A DNA stretch of 64,000 nt from Pseudomonas sp. GR 6-02. Lineage in GTDB: Bacteria > Pseudomonadota > Gammaproteobacteria > Pseudomonadales > Pseudomonadaceae. Made by a program: the position numbers and the translations under genes. A model generated the notes under the pieces. That model had not been told where the DNA came from and did no database searches. It saw only the letters and a list, made by a program, of their open reading frames with translations. Positions 8,774 through 17,666 of this stretch are shown piece after piece. How positions within the stretch are numbered: position 1 is the stretch's first letter; each line of letters begins with the position of its first letter. The stretch is taken from contig NZ_CP011567.1 in NCBI RefSeq assembly GCF_001655615.1, forward strand, positions 6,420,001-6,484,000. Reading direction: 5' to 3'.

Positions 8774-10582
8774 TCAGCCTTCGATCTCGATCAGGATCTC
8801 GCCCGGGTTCACCCGGTCGCCCTTGGCCACGTGGATGGCGGTGACTTTGCCGGTGATGGCCGACTGGACTTCGGTTTCCATCTTCATCGCCTCGGTGATC
8901 AGCACGGCCTGGCCGGCTTTCACGGTGTCGCCTTCCTTGACCAGCACGTCGACGATGTTGCCCGGCATGGTGGTGCTGACGTGGCCCGGTGCAGTGGCTT
9001 GCTTGCGCTTGCTGCTGCCGCCGCTGACGAATTCGTTGAGCGGTTCGAACACCACTTCTTCCGGCATGCCGTCGATGGACAGGTAGAAGTGGCGTTTGCC
9101 TTCAGCCTTGACGCCCACACCAGTGATGTCGACGCGGTAGGTTTCGCCGTGAACGTCGATGACGAACTCGGTCGGCACGCCTTCACCACCGGCCGAAGCC
9201 ACACCCCCTGCTTCCGGAATCGGCAGCAGCACTTCCGGTGTCAGGGTGCCGGCTGCGCGTTCTTCGAGGAACTTGCGGCCGATGTCCGGGAACATGGCGT
9301 AGGTCAGCACGTCTTCTTCAGACTTGGCTACGGCGCCGATTTCGGCACGCAGCTTGGTCATCTCCGGCTTGAGCAGATCGGCCGGACGCACGTCGATCAC
9401 CTCTTCGCTGCCGATGGCCTGACGACGCAGCTTTTCGTTCACAGTGCCCGGCGCCTTGCCGTAGCCGCCTTGCAGGTAAAGCTTCACTTCGTTGGTGATG
9501 GTCTTGTAGCGCTCGCCGGCCAGCACGTTGAAGAACGCCTGGGTGCCGACGATTTGCGAGGTCGGGGTCACCAGCGGCGGGAAGCCGAGGTCTTCGCGAA
9601 CGCGCGGGATTTCAGCCAGCACTTCGCTCATACGATTCAGGGCGCCCTGCTCTTTCAACTGGTTGGCCAGGTTGGAAATCATCCCGCCCGGAACCTGGTT
9701 GACCTGCACGCGAGTGTCGACGGCAGTGAACGCGCTTTCGAACTGGTGGTACTTCTTGCGCACGGCGTAGAAGTACAGGCCGATCTCTTGCAGCAGCTCC
9801 AGGTTCAGGCCGGTGTCGAACTCGCTGCCTTTAAGGGCGGCGACCATCGATTCGGTGCCCGGGTGGCTGGTGCCCCAGGCGAAGCTGGAGATCGCGGTGT
9901 CGATATGGTCGGCGCCGTTTTCGATGGCCTTGAGTTGGCACATCGCAGCCAGGCCGGCGGTGTCGTGGGAGTGGATGAACACCGGCAGCGATTGCTCGGC
10001 CTTCAGTGCCTTGACCAGTTCACCCGTGGCGTACGGGGTCAGCAGACCGGCCATGTCCTTGATCGCCACCGAGTCGCAACCCATGGCTTCCATTTGCTTG
10101 GCTTGCGCCACGAAAGCCTCGATGGTGTGCACCGGGCTGGTGGTGTAGGCGATGGTGCCCTGGGCGTGTTTGCCGGCAGCTTTCACCGCTTCAATGGCCA
10201 CGCGCAGGTTACGCACGTCGTTCATGGCGTCGAAGATACGGAACACGTCGATGCCGTTGACCGCGGCCTTGGCGACGAAGGCTTTGACCACGTCGTCGCT
10301 GTAATGGCGGTAGCCCAGCAGGTTCTGGCCACGCAGGAGCATTTGCAGGCGCGTGTTAGGCAACGCGGCGCGCAGTTGGCGCAGACGCTCCCACGGGTCT
10401 TCTTTCAGGAAGCGTACGCAGGCGTCGAAGGTCGCACCGCCCCAGACTTCCAGCGACCAGTAACCGACTTTGTCGAGTTTGTCGCAGATCGGCAGCATGT
10501 CTTCGGTGCGCATGCGGGTGGCGAGCAGCGATTGATGGGCGTCGCGCAGGATTGTGTCGGTAACGTGGATTTGTTTGCTCAT
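8774..10582 (-). CDS. oadA: Pyruvate carboxylase subunit B / oxaloacetate decarboxylase alpha-like subunit (biotinylated)
   Basis: A 602-residue carboxyltransferase subunit (PycB/OadA). The N-terminal HMGL-like domain begins TDTILRDAHQSLLATRMRT, with metal-binding HSHDTAGLA; the C terminus is a biotinyl domain with the EAMKMET lysine. With the adjacent biotin carboxylase it forms a two-subunit pyruvate carboxylase, the anaplerotic route from pyruvate to oxaloacetate used in pseudomonads. Start ATG 10582 has GAGGA upstream. The stop of the upstream gene is 11 bases away, so the two are one operon. Automated annotation often calls this a sodium-pumping oxaloacetate decarboxylase, but no membrane beta or gamma subunit is present here. 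Confidence 0.93.
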   Translation of the reverse strand: MSKQIHVTDTILRDAHQSLLATRMRTEDMLPICDKLDKVGYWSLEVWGGATFDACVRFLKEDPWERLRQLRAALPNTRLQMLLRGQNLLGYRHYSDDVVKAFVAKAAVNGIDVFRIFDAMNDVRNLRVAIEAVKAAGKHAQGTIAYTTSPVHTIEAFVAQAKQMEAMGCDSVAIKDMAGLLTPYATGELVKALKAEQSLPVFIHSHDTAGLAAMCQLKAIENGADHIDTAISSFAWGTSHPGTESMVAALKGSEFDTGLNLELLQEIGLYFYAVRKKYHQFESAFTAVDTRVQVNQVPGGMISNLANQLKEQGALNRMSEVLAEIPRVREDLGFPPLVTPTSQIVGTQAFFNVLAGERYKTITNEVKLYLQGGYGKAPGTVNEKLRRQAIGSEEVIDVRPADLLKPEMTKLRAEIGAVAKSEEDVLTYAMFPDIGRKFLEERAAGTLTPEVLLPIPEAGGVASAGGEGVPTEFVIDVHGETYRVDITGVGVKAEGKRHFYLSIDGMPEEVVFEPLNEFVSGGSSKRKQATAPGHVSTTMPGNIVDVLVKEGDTVKAGQAVLITEAMKMETEVQSAITGKVTAIHVAKGDRVNPGEILIEIEG

Positions 10583-10593
10583 TGTTCTATTCC

Positions 10594-12009
10594 TCACAGG
10601 CCTGCGTGGGCGGCGATGGCGGCGGCGATGGCCAGGGCCAGCTCTTCGGGTTTGCGCTTGATCGAGTAGTTGGTCAGTTCAGGGTGGCTTTCAACGAAGC
10701 TGGTGTTGAACTGGCCGCTACGGAATTCCGGGTTACGCAGGATTTCCTGGTAGTACGCGGCGGTGGTCTTGACCCCTTGCAGACGCATGTCGTCGAGGGC
10801 CCGCAGGCCACGGTCCATCGCCTCTTCCCAGGTCAGCGCCCAGACCACCAGTTTCAGGCACATCGAATCGTAGAACGGCGGAATGGTGTAGCCGGTATAG
10901 ATCGCTGTGTCGGTGCGCACGCCGGGACCGCCGGGCGCGTAGTAACGGGTGATCTTGCCGAAACTCGGGAGGAAGTTGTTTTTCGGGTCTTCGGCGTTGA
11001 TCCGGAACTGCAGCGCGAAACCACGGTGCAGGATGTCTTCCTGTTTCACCGAGAGCGGCAAACCGGATGCGATGCGGATCTGCTCGCGAACGATGTCAAT
11101 GCCGGTGATTTCTTCAGTGATGGTGTGTTCCACCTGCACCCGGGTGTTCATCTCCATGAAGTACACCTCGCCCTCGGCGAGCAGGAACTCCACGGTACCG
11201 GCGTTCTCGTAACCCACGGCCTTGGCTGCACGAACCGACAGGTCGCCGATGTAGGCGCGCTGTTCCGGAGTCAGTTGCGGGCTCGGAGCGATCTCGATCA
11301 GCTTCTGGTTGCGACGCTGGATCGAGCAGTCACGCTCGAACAGGTGCACCACGTTGCCGAAGCTGTCGCCGAGGATCTGCGCTTCGATGTGTTTCGGGTT
11401 TACGATGCATTTTTCCAGGAACACTTCCGCCGAACCGAAAGCCTTGGTGGCTTCGGAAATCACTCGCGGAAAGGCTTGTTCGAGTTCTTCGCGACTGTTG
11501 CAACGACGAATGCCGCGGCCGCCACCACCGGAGGTAGCCTTGAGCATCACCGGGTAACCGATGCGGTCGCCTTCGGTCAGGGCCTCTTCGATGCCCGACA
11601 CGTTGCCTTCGGTGCCCGGTGTGACCGGCACGCCGGCCTTGATCATGCTGCGGCGCGCTTCGGTCTTGTCGCCCATGCGGCGAATGACTTCCGCCGACGG
11701 GCCGATGAATTTGATTCCGCGTTCGGCGCAGATGTCCGCCAGCTCGGCATTTTCCGAAAGAAAGCCGTAGCCGGGGTGCAACGCATCGCAACCGGTTTCC
11801 ACCGCCAGGTTCACCAGCTTGCGCGGGTTCAGGTAGCCGGCCAATGGCTCGGCACCGATGCTGTGGGCCTCGTCCGCACGCTTCACATGCAAAGCATGAC
11901 GGTCGGCGTCGGAATAGATCGCGACCGAGCGAATGCCCATTTCGGCGCAGGCGCGCACGATTCGTACGGCAATCTCACCACGGTTGGCAATCAGGATCTT
12001 TTTTATCAC
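10594..12009 (-). CDS. pycA: Pyruvate carboxylase subunit A (biotin carboxylase)
   Basis: A 471-residue biotin carboxylase with the ATP-grasp layout: IKKILIANRGEIAVRIVRAC at the start, Gly-rich KATSGGGGRGIRRC, EVFLEKCI, and the catalytic segment EVYFMEMNTRVQVEHTITE with the Glu and Asn metal ligands and catalytic Arg. It carboxylates the biotin on the partner subunit using ATP and bicarbonate. The frame is open to 12036, but GTG 12009 (protein starting VIKKILIANRGE) with AAGGGA upstream fits the family start. It is divergent from the LysR gene pycR, its likely regulator. Confidence 0.93.
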   Translation of the reverse strand: MIKKILIANRGEIAVRIVRACAEMGIRSVAIYSDADRHALHVKRADEAHSIGAEPLAGYLNPRKLVNLAVETGCDALHPGYGFLSENAELADICAERGIKFIGPSAEVIRRMGDKTEARRSMIKAGVPVTPGTEGNVSGIEEALTEGDRIGYPVMLKATSGGGGRGIRRCNSREELEQAFPRVISEATKAFGSAEVFLEKCIVNPKHIEAQILGDSFGNVVHLFERDCSIQRRNQKLIEIAPSPQLTPEQRAYIGDLSVRAAKAVGYENAGTVEFLLAEGEVYFMEMNTRVQVEHTITEEITGIDIVREQIRIASGLPLSVKQEDILHRGFALQFRINAEDPKNNFLPSFGKITRYYAPGGPGVRTDTAIYTGYTIPPFYDSMCLKLVVWALTWEEAMDRGLRALDDMRLQGVKTTAAYYQEILRNPEFRSGQFNTSFVESHPELTNYSIKRKPEELALAIAAAIAAHAGL

Positions 12010-12199
12010 TTGGAGGTTCCCTTGAGCCGGTGGCACCCACGACCCGATTAGACAGGTCGACGCGTGACCAAATGTTTCAATTCAGTCGCAGCTCCACACT
12101 AGCTGTCGCAAGGGATTAACAAAAATGAATAATAATTGGGTCAGACATAAGCAAAGACTTATAGTTGAGTCATCGACCTTCGCTCAGGATTTATAGAAA

Positions 12200-13162
12200 A
12201 TGCGTAAGTCATTGATGCGTATGACATTGCGTCAATTGCAGATCTTCAATGAGGTGTGCGATTTAAGGTCCTACAGCCGCGCTGCCGACGAAATGTCTCT
12301 CACACAACCTGCCGTGAGCCTACAGATTCGTCAACTTGAAGAGCTGATCGGTCAGCCCTTGTTCGATTATGTCGGCAAAAAACTCTACATGACCGAGGCG
12401 GCCGAAGCGCTGCAGCGCGCCAGCCGGGACATTTTCGGGCGCCTGGAAAACCTCGATATGCAGCTGTCGGACATGCAAGGCTCATTGCAAGGTCAGCTGA
12501 AACTGGCGGTGGAGTCCAGCGCCAAGTATTTCGTGCCGCATCTGTTTGCCGCGTTCAAGCGCCAGCACCCGGAAGTGAACCTGCACCTGACGGTGGTCAA
12601 CCGTGGCCAGGTCATCCGGCGCCTGTCGGATAACCGCGATGATCTGGTGATCATGTCGATGGTCCCCCAGGACATGGGGCTGGAATTCCTGCCGTTCCTC
12701 AACAACCCGATTGTAGCCGTGGCGCCACCGGATCATCCGCTGTGCCACATGGGTCCATTGCGCTTGCAGGATCTGGAACCCTACACGCTGCTGCTGCGCG
12801 AACCCGGTTCCGGCACGCGACTGGCCTGCGAGGAGTATTTCAAAGAGAAGCGCGTGCACTTCACCCAGACCCAGGAGGTCGCCTCGGCGGAAGCTCAGCG
12901 TGAATGCGTGCTGGCGGGTCTGGGCCTGGCGCTGCTGACGCGCCACGCCCTGAACCTTGAGTTGGCGACCGGTGGCCTGATCGAGCTGCCGGTCGAAGAG
13001 CTGCCGCTGCTGCGTAGCTGGTGCCTGGTGCAGGCCAAGGCCAAACGGCTATCGCCGGTGGCCCACGCATTCCTTGCGTTTATCCGCAGCGAACGAGCGC
13101 AAATCAGCGCACTGGTTGAGCGTTTCGACGGGAAGTTACCGGTGCTGCCTGCCAGTAGTTGA
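12200..13162 (+). CDS. pycR: LysR-family regulator, PycR-like
   Basis: A 320-residue LysR-type regulator. The N-terminal helix-turn-helix is LRQLQIFNEVCDLRSYSRAADEMSLTQPAVSLQIRQLE, followed by a substrate-binding effector domain. It is divergent from pycA-oadA across about 190 bases, the classical LysR arrangement, and matches the PycR position in P. aeruginosa, where PycR is linked to the pyruvate carboxylase genes. An effector from central carbon metabolism is likely (inference). A CAGGA motif lies 11 bases before ATG 12200. The 3' end overlaps a small convergent gene by 59 bases. Confidence 0.88.
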   Translation: MRKSLMRMTLRQLQIFNEVCDLRSYSRAADEMSLTQPAVSLQIRQLEELIGQPLFDYVGKKLYMTEAAEALQRASRDIFGRLENLDMQLSDMQGSLQGQLKLAVESSAKYFVPHLFAAFKRQHPEVNLHLTVVNRGQVIRRLSDNRDDLVIMSMVPQDMGLEFLPFLNNPIVAVAPPDHPLCHMGPLRLQDLEPYTLLLREPGSGTRLACEEYFKEKRVHFTQTQEVASAEAQRECVLAGLGLALLTRHALNLELATGGLIELPVEELPLLRSWCLVQAKAKRLSPVAHAFLAFIRSERAQISALVERFDGKLPVLPASS

Positions 13163-13316
13163 GTTCGAGGTCGTCGGGAAATTCGCCGATTTCGGCCAGA
13201 AGCTGGCGGCGCTCGCAGCGATCTTCGATGGCGCGGCGAAATTCCATGCGGCGCTGGTCTTCTTGCTGACGACGGGTTTTGACGGCGCTGTTGCGTTCTT
13301 CGTAGGGCTGGGCCAT
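13104..13316 (-). CDS. Small charged protein, possibly PA3496-like
   Basis: A 70-residue, strongly charged protein with a helical core rich in Arg, Glu and Gln (RRQQEDQRRMEFRRAIEDRC) and a tail containing DLELNYW. It has no signal peptide. The start is well supported by GGGAGA about 7 bases upstream. It resembles the small PA3496-type proteins of pseudomonads, but I am unsure. Its last 59 bases overlap the end of the convergent pycR gene, which could let the two messages pair. The function is unknown. Confidence 0.6.
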   Translation of the reverse strand: MAQPYEERNSAVKTRRQQEDQRRMEFRRAIEDRCERRQLLAEIGEFPDDLELNYWQAAPVTSRRNAQPVR

Positions 13317-13424
13317 TTCGAGTCTCCCAAGGCGAGTACGGGAGTTTCAAGATAGGCGCGAGGGATGACGGTTTGGCGGCGGGAGGGTTACAGAACGATG
13401 AAACTCACTGGCTGACCGCGAACC

Positions 13425-13518
13425 TGTGGCGAGGGAGCTTGCTCCCGCTAGGTCGCAAAGCAGCCCTAAGATTTTGCGTCTGCTGCGCAGCCGAGCGGGA
13501 GCAAGCTCCCTCGCCACA
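13425..13518. repeat. REPIN-type inverted repeat (25-bp arms)
   Basis: Arms 13425-13449 and 13494-13518 are perfect inverted copies beginning TGTGGCGAGGGAGCTTGC, separated by 44 bases. The same 25-base arm occurs as a pair at 54989-55110. It lies between the 5' end of the small gene and the 3' end of the RpiR regulator gene. Confidence 0.88.
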
Positions 13519-13531
13519 ATTGCAGCCAGAA

Positions 13532-14398
13532 TCAATCGTCCAGCGCTTTTACTGACTTTGGCGACAACCGCAAGCTGCGAAGGCTGCGCTTGACGCTTTT
13601 CAAGTGATTGACCAGGCTCGGCCCACGGGCCATGGCCACGCCCATCGCCAACACATCGATCACTACCAGGTGGGCGATGCGCGACGTCAGCGGCGTGTAG
13701 ATTTCAGTGTCTTCGTGCACGTCGATCGCCAGGTTAACGGTCGACAGCTCGGCCAACGGTGTCTGGCTCGGGCACAGGGTGATCAGCGTGGCGCCGCTTT
13801 CGCGCACCAGGTTGGCGGTGATCAACAGGTCCTTTGAGCGACCGGACTGGGAAATGCAGATCGCCACGTCGGTCGGCTTCAAGGTCACCGCCGACATCGC
13901 CTGCATGTGCGGGTCGGAATACGCCGCCGCAGTCAGCAACAAACGGAAGAACTTGTGCTGGGCATCCGCCGCCACCGCACCCGACGCACCGAAGCCGTAG
14001 AACTCGACACGCTGGGCCTGGGACATCGCGGTCACGGCCTTCTGCAACGCTACCGGGTCAAGTTTCTCGCGAACTTCCATCAGGGTGTGCAGGGTGGTGT
14101 CGAAGATTTTCAGGCTGTAGTCGGCAACCGAATCGTCTTCATGGATCGCGAATTGCCCGAAGCTCGCGCCGGCCGCCAGGCTCTGCGCCAGCTTCAGTTT
14201 CAAATCCTGGAACCCGGAACAACCGATGGCGCGGCAAAACCGCACGATGGTCGGCTCGCTGATGCCTACGCTGTGGGCCAGGTCGGCCATGGAACTGTGC
14301 ATCACCGCCGCAGGATCAAGCAGCACGTGGTCGGCGACCTTGAGCTCCGACTTGCGTAACAGGTGGCGTGACTGGGCGATGTGTTGCAGCAGATTCAA
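13532..14398 (-). CDS. RpiR-family regulator with SIS domain, HexR-like
   Basis: A 288-residue regulator with an N-terminal RpiR helix-turn-helix (ADLAHSVGISEPTIVRFCRAIG) and a C-terminal SIS sugar-phosphate isomerase-like domain (VEFYGFGASGAVAADAQHKF, ISQSGRSKDLL). These proteins sense phosphosugars; HexR senses KDPG and controls zwf, edd and gap. It resembles the HexR paralogue near pycR in other pseudomonads, where a zwf copy may follow; no zwf is present here. The best start is TTG 14398, as no in-frame ATG fits. A HexR-type palindrome lies 48 bases upstream, suggesting autoregulation. Confidence 0.85.
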   Translation of the reverse strand: MNLLQHIAQSRHLLRKSELKVADHVLLDPAAVMHSSMADLAHSVGISEPTIVRFCRAIGCSGFQDLKLKLAQSLAAGASFGQFAIHEDDSVADYSLKIFDTTLHTLMEVREKLDPVALQKAVTAMSQAQRVEFYGFGASGAVAADAQHKFFRLLLTAAAYSDPHMQAMSAVTLKPTDVAICISQSGRSKDLLITANLVRESGATLITLCPSQTPLAELSTVNLAIDVHEDTEIYTPLTSRIAHLVVIDVLAMGVAMARGPSLVNHLKSVKRSLRSLRLSPKSVKALDD

Positions 14399-14445
14399 GG
14401 GGCTGGACTCTTTGTCATTGGCAGGTGCCGGGGATGTAGCACGCT

Positions 14446-14460
14446 TGTAGTTATACTACA
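14446..14460. promoter_or_regulatory. HexR-type operator upstream of the RpiR gene
   Basis: TGTAGTTATACTACA is a 15-base near-perfect palindrome that fits the published HexR pattern TGTARTWWWAYTACA. It is located in the promoter region of the RpiR-family gene and about 75 bases downstream of the GGDEF-EAL gene on the same strand. Confidence 0.65.
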
Positions 14461-14533
14461 TGAATCGGCTTTTTGCCTGCTCAATGCGTAACTCAATGTC
14501 CCCATATCACGCGACATATGCTCCATGTAGCAC

Positions 14534-17407
14534 CTACGAGGTTTTTTCGTCCGCGCGCAACAGCTCAGCCAGGTCTGCAGCCTCAACCGGACGGCTGATC
14601 CAATAACCCTGCACTTCATCGCAATGCTCGACCTTCAGAAACTCCAGCTGCTCCGGCCGTTCGACGCCTTCGGCCACCACTTTCAACGACAGGCCGTGGG
14701 CCATGGCAATGATCGCCCGGGTAATCGCCGCATCCTCGCTGCTCTCTCCCAGCCCACGGATAAATGCCTGATCGATCTTCACGTAATCCACAGGAATACG
14801 TTTGAGGTAGCTCAGAGACGAATACCCGGTACCAAAATCGTCGATCGCCAGCTTCACCCCCAGATCGCGCAATTGCTGGAAGGTCGCGATGATGTGCTCG
14901 ACGCTGTCCAGCAACTGGCTTTCGGTAAGTTCCAGCTCCAGATAGTGCGGCGCCAGACCGGTTTCCTCCAGCACCTGGCGCACCAGGCTGACCAGTTTCC
15001 CCTGACGCAGCTGATGCACCGACAGATTGACCGACACCCGAATCGGCTCAAGCCCCTGACGTTGCCATTCGCAGGCTTGCCAGCAGGCCTGACGTAATAC
15101 GAACTCGCCGATAGCGTTGATCAGTCCGGTTTCCTCGGCCAGACCAATGAAATCCCCCGGCGGCACTCGACCCAGGGTCGGGTGATCCCAGCGCACCAAC
15201 GCCTCGGCAGCATTCAGCCGACCGGTGGCGAGGCAGAGTTTCGGTTGATAAAACACCTTCAACTGCTTTTCTTCGATGGCTTTGCGCAATTGGTTCTCAA
15301 GCTGCAAACGCTCGAGCGTGCTGGCCTGCAGGCTGTCGGTGTAGAACTGGAAGTTGTTGCCGCCCAAGTGTTTGGCATGCTGCATGGCCATGTTCGACTG
15401 GCTGACCAGCGCGGAAATCTCCCGTGCGGTGTCCGGCAACAGGCTGATGCCCATGGACGCGCTCATCACCAGTTCATGCCCCTCGACAGTGATCGGCAAA
15501 CGCAGCTTGGTCGACAATCGGGTCGCCACGCGCGCCAGGCTCGACAGGTTGCCGTAGGCGTCGAACAGCACCGCAAATTCATCGCCGGACAACCGGGCGA
15601 TGGTGTCCGCTTCCGGCAACGCATTGACCAACCGCCGGGCCATTTTCTGTAACAGCTGATCGGCGATTTCGTGGCCGAGGCTGTCGTTGAGCAACTTGAA
15701 GCGATCCAGATTGATGTGCAGCAGCGCCAGGCTGCGCCGACCGCCCTGACGCACCCGCTGATGAGCCTCGCTCAGTCGTTCACGGAATAACGAACGGTTG
15801 GCCAGCCCCGTGAGCTCGTCGTAATGGGTGAGGTAGCGCATACGCTCTTCGGATTCACGCCGAGCGGACAGATCGGCGAAGAAGCCGACGATATGACTGA
15901 CATTTCCCCGCAAATCGCGTACGGCATTCAGTTGCAGCCACTGCGGATACAACTCGCCATTCTTGCGGGTCTCGACCAACTCGCCCTGCCAACTACCGTG
16001 CTGCTCCAGCGCCTGACGAATCGCCGCGTAATGCCGACGGGCGTCGCGGCTGCAGGGCAAATCGACCACGTTGCGCCCGAGCATGTCATCGATTTCATAG
16101 CCAGTTACCCGACTGAAAGCCTGATTGACCGCGATCAGTGCGTAATTCGGGTCGAAAATCACGATGCCTTCGCTGGCCGCCTCGAACACCGTCGCCGCCA
16201 GTTGGCGCTGTTCTTCCAGGTGCTTGCTGGCGCTGATATCGCGGCGGGTGCCGACCATGCGGATCACCCGGCCATTTTCACTACGCTCGACCGCTCGACC
16301 ACGGTCCTCGATCCAGACCCAATGGCCATCGCCATGCCGAACGCGGTACTCGATCTGATAATCCTCGGTGCGGCCCTTCAAATGCTCGACCAGCGCCCGC
16401 TTCAGCGCTGGCAAGTCGTCGGGATGCAGCCTCGGCTTGAGGTGGCGGAGCATTGCCGTCACGTATTCCGGCTCCAGCCCGAACAACTCCTGGAGCTGAG
16501 TGTGATGAACTTCGTCGGTCTGCAGGTTCCAGTCCCACAAACCGAGTTCACTCGCTTTCAACGCCAGCGCCAGCCGCGCTTCGCTCTTGCTCAAGGCCTG
16601 GTTGGCCGCATCCAGCTCCAGACTGCGCTGGGCAACCCGGTTTTCAAGGTCGACCTGGGTTTCGCGCAATTCTTCTTCGGCGCGACGACGCTGGTCGATT
16701 TCCTTGGCCAGTTCGTGATTGAGTTGCTCGCTGCGACTTTGCGCTTGCTGCAAGTGTTCGATCAGCGCCTGATTTTGAAAACGCCGCAACAAACCCTGAT
16801 CGATCAACCGATTGACCTGCCAGGCGACCACGCTCAACGAGCCCAGAAGAATCAGCCCGAACCAGCCCCAGCCCTGCTCCTGTTCATCGCCGCCCCAGAA
16901 CAGATAGCCGATGGCGGGCAACAGACAGGGCAAGGTAAAGGATAGAAATGCTGGCAGGCTGACCGCATAAGCGACGCTGGCCGAAAGGGCTGCGGCGCCG
17001 ATCAGACCGAATACCCAGGCTTGCTGGATGAAATTGTCAGCGGGCACCAGCGCGATGCCGGCACCGGCCAGGGTCAGGCCGGTCATCGCCGAACCGAGCA
17101 GAAACATGCGACGCCAGATCGGATGGGCCTGACGGTTGGGAATCGCCGAATCGAAGGCCGCGACCTGAATCACCCGCAACGCCACCAGCGACAATAACCA
17201 GACCAGCCAGACACTGACCACGAAGTAGCGTTGCGGGCTCCAGAGCAACCCGGCGCAGACCAGACCGTTGATCAACATGAAAAGCGTCGGCAAGAGCGAG
17301 CCCTGGTACAGCAGACGCGTGCGTTCGACCGCCATCTCCATGGCGTACTGTTTGCGGATAGCCCGAGGCTCCACGGAGGGGCCCGACAGGTCGGAGCTGA
17401 GGGTCAT
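14534..17407 (-). CDS. Membrane-bound GGDEF-EAL cyclic-di-GMP protein with PAS domains
   Basis: A 957-residue protein. The N-terminal roughly 200 residues hold about six membrane segments, followed by a coiled coil (about 210-270), two PAS/PAC domains (about 275-520, with HWVWIEDRGRAV), a GGDEF domain (about 525-695) and an EAL domain (about 700-950). The GGDEF signature is SGDEF and no RxxD inhibitory site precedes it. The EAL domain looks complete: EALVRWDHP, ELELTES, DDFGTGYSS, VAEGVE. Net phosphodiesterase activity with a sensing or weak cyclase GGDEF is the likeliest reading, but SGDEF can be active. ATG 17407 is preferred to the open frame extending to 17470. It adjoins uvrD, as in P. 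aeruginosa. Confidence 0.87.
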   Translation of the reverse strand: MTLSSDLSGPSVEPRAIRKQYAMEMAVERTRLLYQGSLLPTLFMLINGLVCAGLLWSPQRYFVVSVWLVWLLSLVALRVIQVAAFDSAIPNRQAHPIWRRMFLLGSAMTGLTLAGAGIALVPADNFIQQAWVFGLIGAAALSASVAYAVSLPAFLSFTLPCLLPAIGYLFWGGDEQEQGWGWFGLILLGSLSVVAWQVNRLIDQGLLRRFQNQALIEHLQQAQSRSEQLNHELAKEIDQRRRAEEELRETQVDLENRVAQRSLELDAANQALSKSEARLALALKASELGLWDWNLQTDEVHHTQLQELFGLEPEYVTAMLRHLKPRLHPDDLPALKRALVEHLKGRTEDYQIEYRVRHGDGHWVWIEDRGRAVERSENGRVIRMVGTRRDISASKHLEEQRQLAATVFEAASEGIVIFDPNYALIAVNQAFSRVTGYEIDDMLGRNVVDLPCSRDARRHYAAIRQALEQHGSWQGELVETRKNGELYPQWLQLNAVRDLRGNVSHIVGFFADLSARRESEERMRYLTHYDELTGLANRSLFRERLSEAHQRVRQGGRRSLALLHINLDRFKLLNDSLGHEIADQLLQKMARRLVNALPEADTIARLSGDEFAVLFDAYGNLSSLARVATRLSTKLRLPITVEGHELVMSASMGISLLPDTAREISALVSQSNMAMQHAKHLGGNNFQFYTDSLQASTLERLQLENQLRKAIEEKQLKVFYQPKLCLATGRLNAAEALVRWDHPTLGRVPPGDFIGLAEETGLINAIGEFVLRQACWQACEWQRQGLEPIRVSVNLSVHQLRQGKLVSLVRQVLEETGLAPHYLELELTESQLLDSVEHIIATFQQLRDLGVKLAIDDFGTGYSSLSYLKRIPVDYVKIDQAFIRGLGESSEDAAITRAIIAMAHGLSLKVVAEGVERPEQLEFLKVEHCDEVQGYWISRPVEAADLAELLRADEKTS

Positions 17408-17666
17408 AGGCGATGTTCTTGTTCTTATAGTTGAGCATGCGAGCCCGAATTGTGGACGGAGCATACACAAGCAAATGCCCGGACCAAACTGCCTCAGGTC
17501 ATAAAATAGACAAAAGTTTTAGTCGCCCGCATCCGGGGTAAAAGCCGCCAGGCGAGCCCCGCCCCTGCTTGCAGCCAGTGACCAACCGGTCATCGTCGAT
17601 GCTTCTTTCATCGGCTAATGCAAAGCTCGGTTTGCCCGGTGTGACGGCGCACCCTAGAATGCCCCG

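Noticed and set aside
8774..10582. Sodium-pumping oxaloacetate decarboxylase
   Set aside because: No membrane beta or gamma subunit is present and the partner is a biotin carboxylase, so a two-subunit pyruvate carboxylase fits better.
8732..10669. Long plus-strand reading frame of 645 codons
   Set aside because: It is antisense to oadA, which has clear motifs, and its translation is rich in low-complexity His/Val/Gly typical of shadow frames in high-GC DNA.
13532..14398. Calling the RpiR-family gene hexR itself
   Set aside because: No zwf, edd or gap next to it; HexR proper normally sits with zwf. Called HexR-like only.
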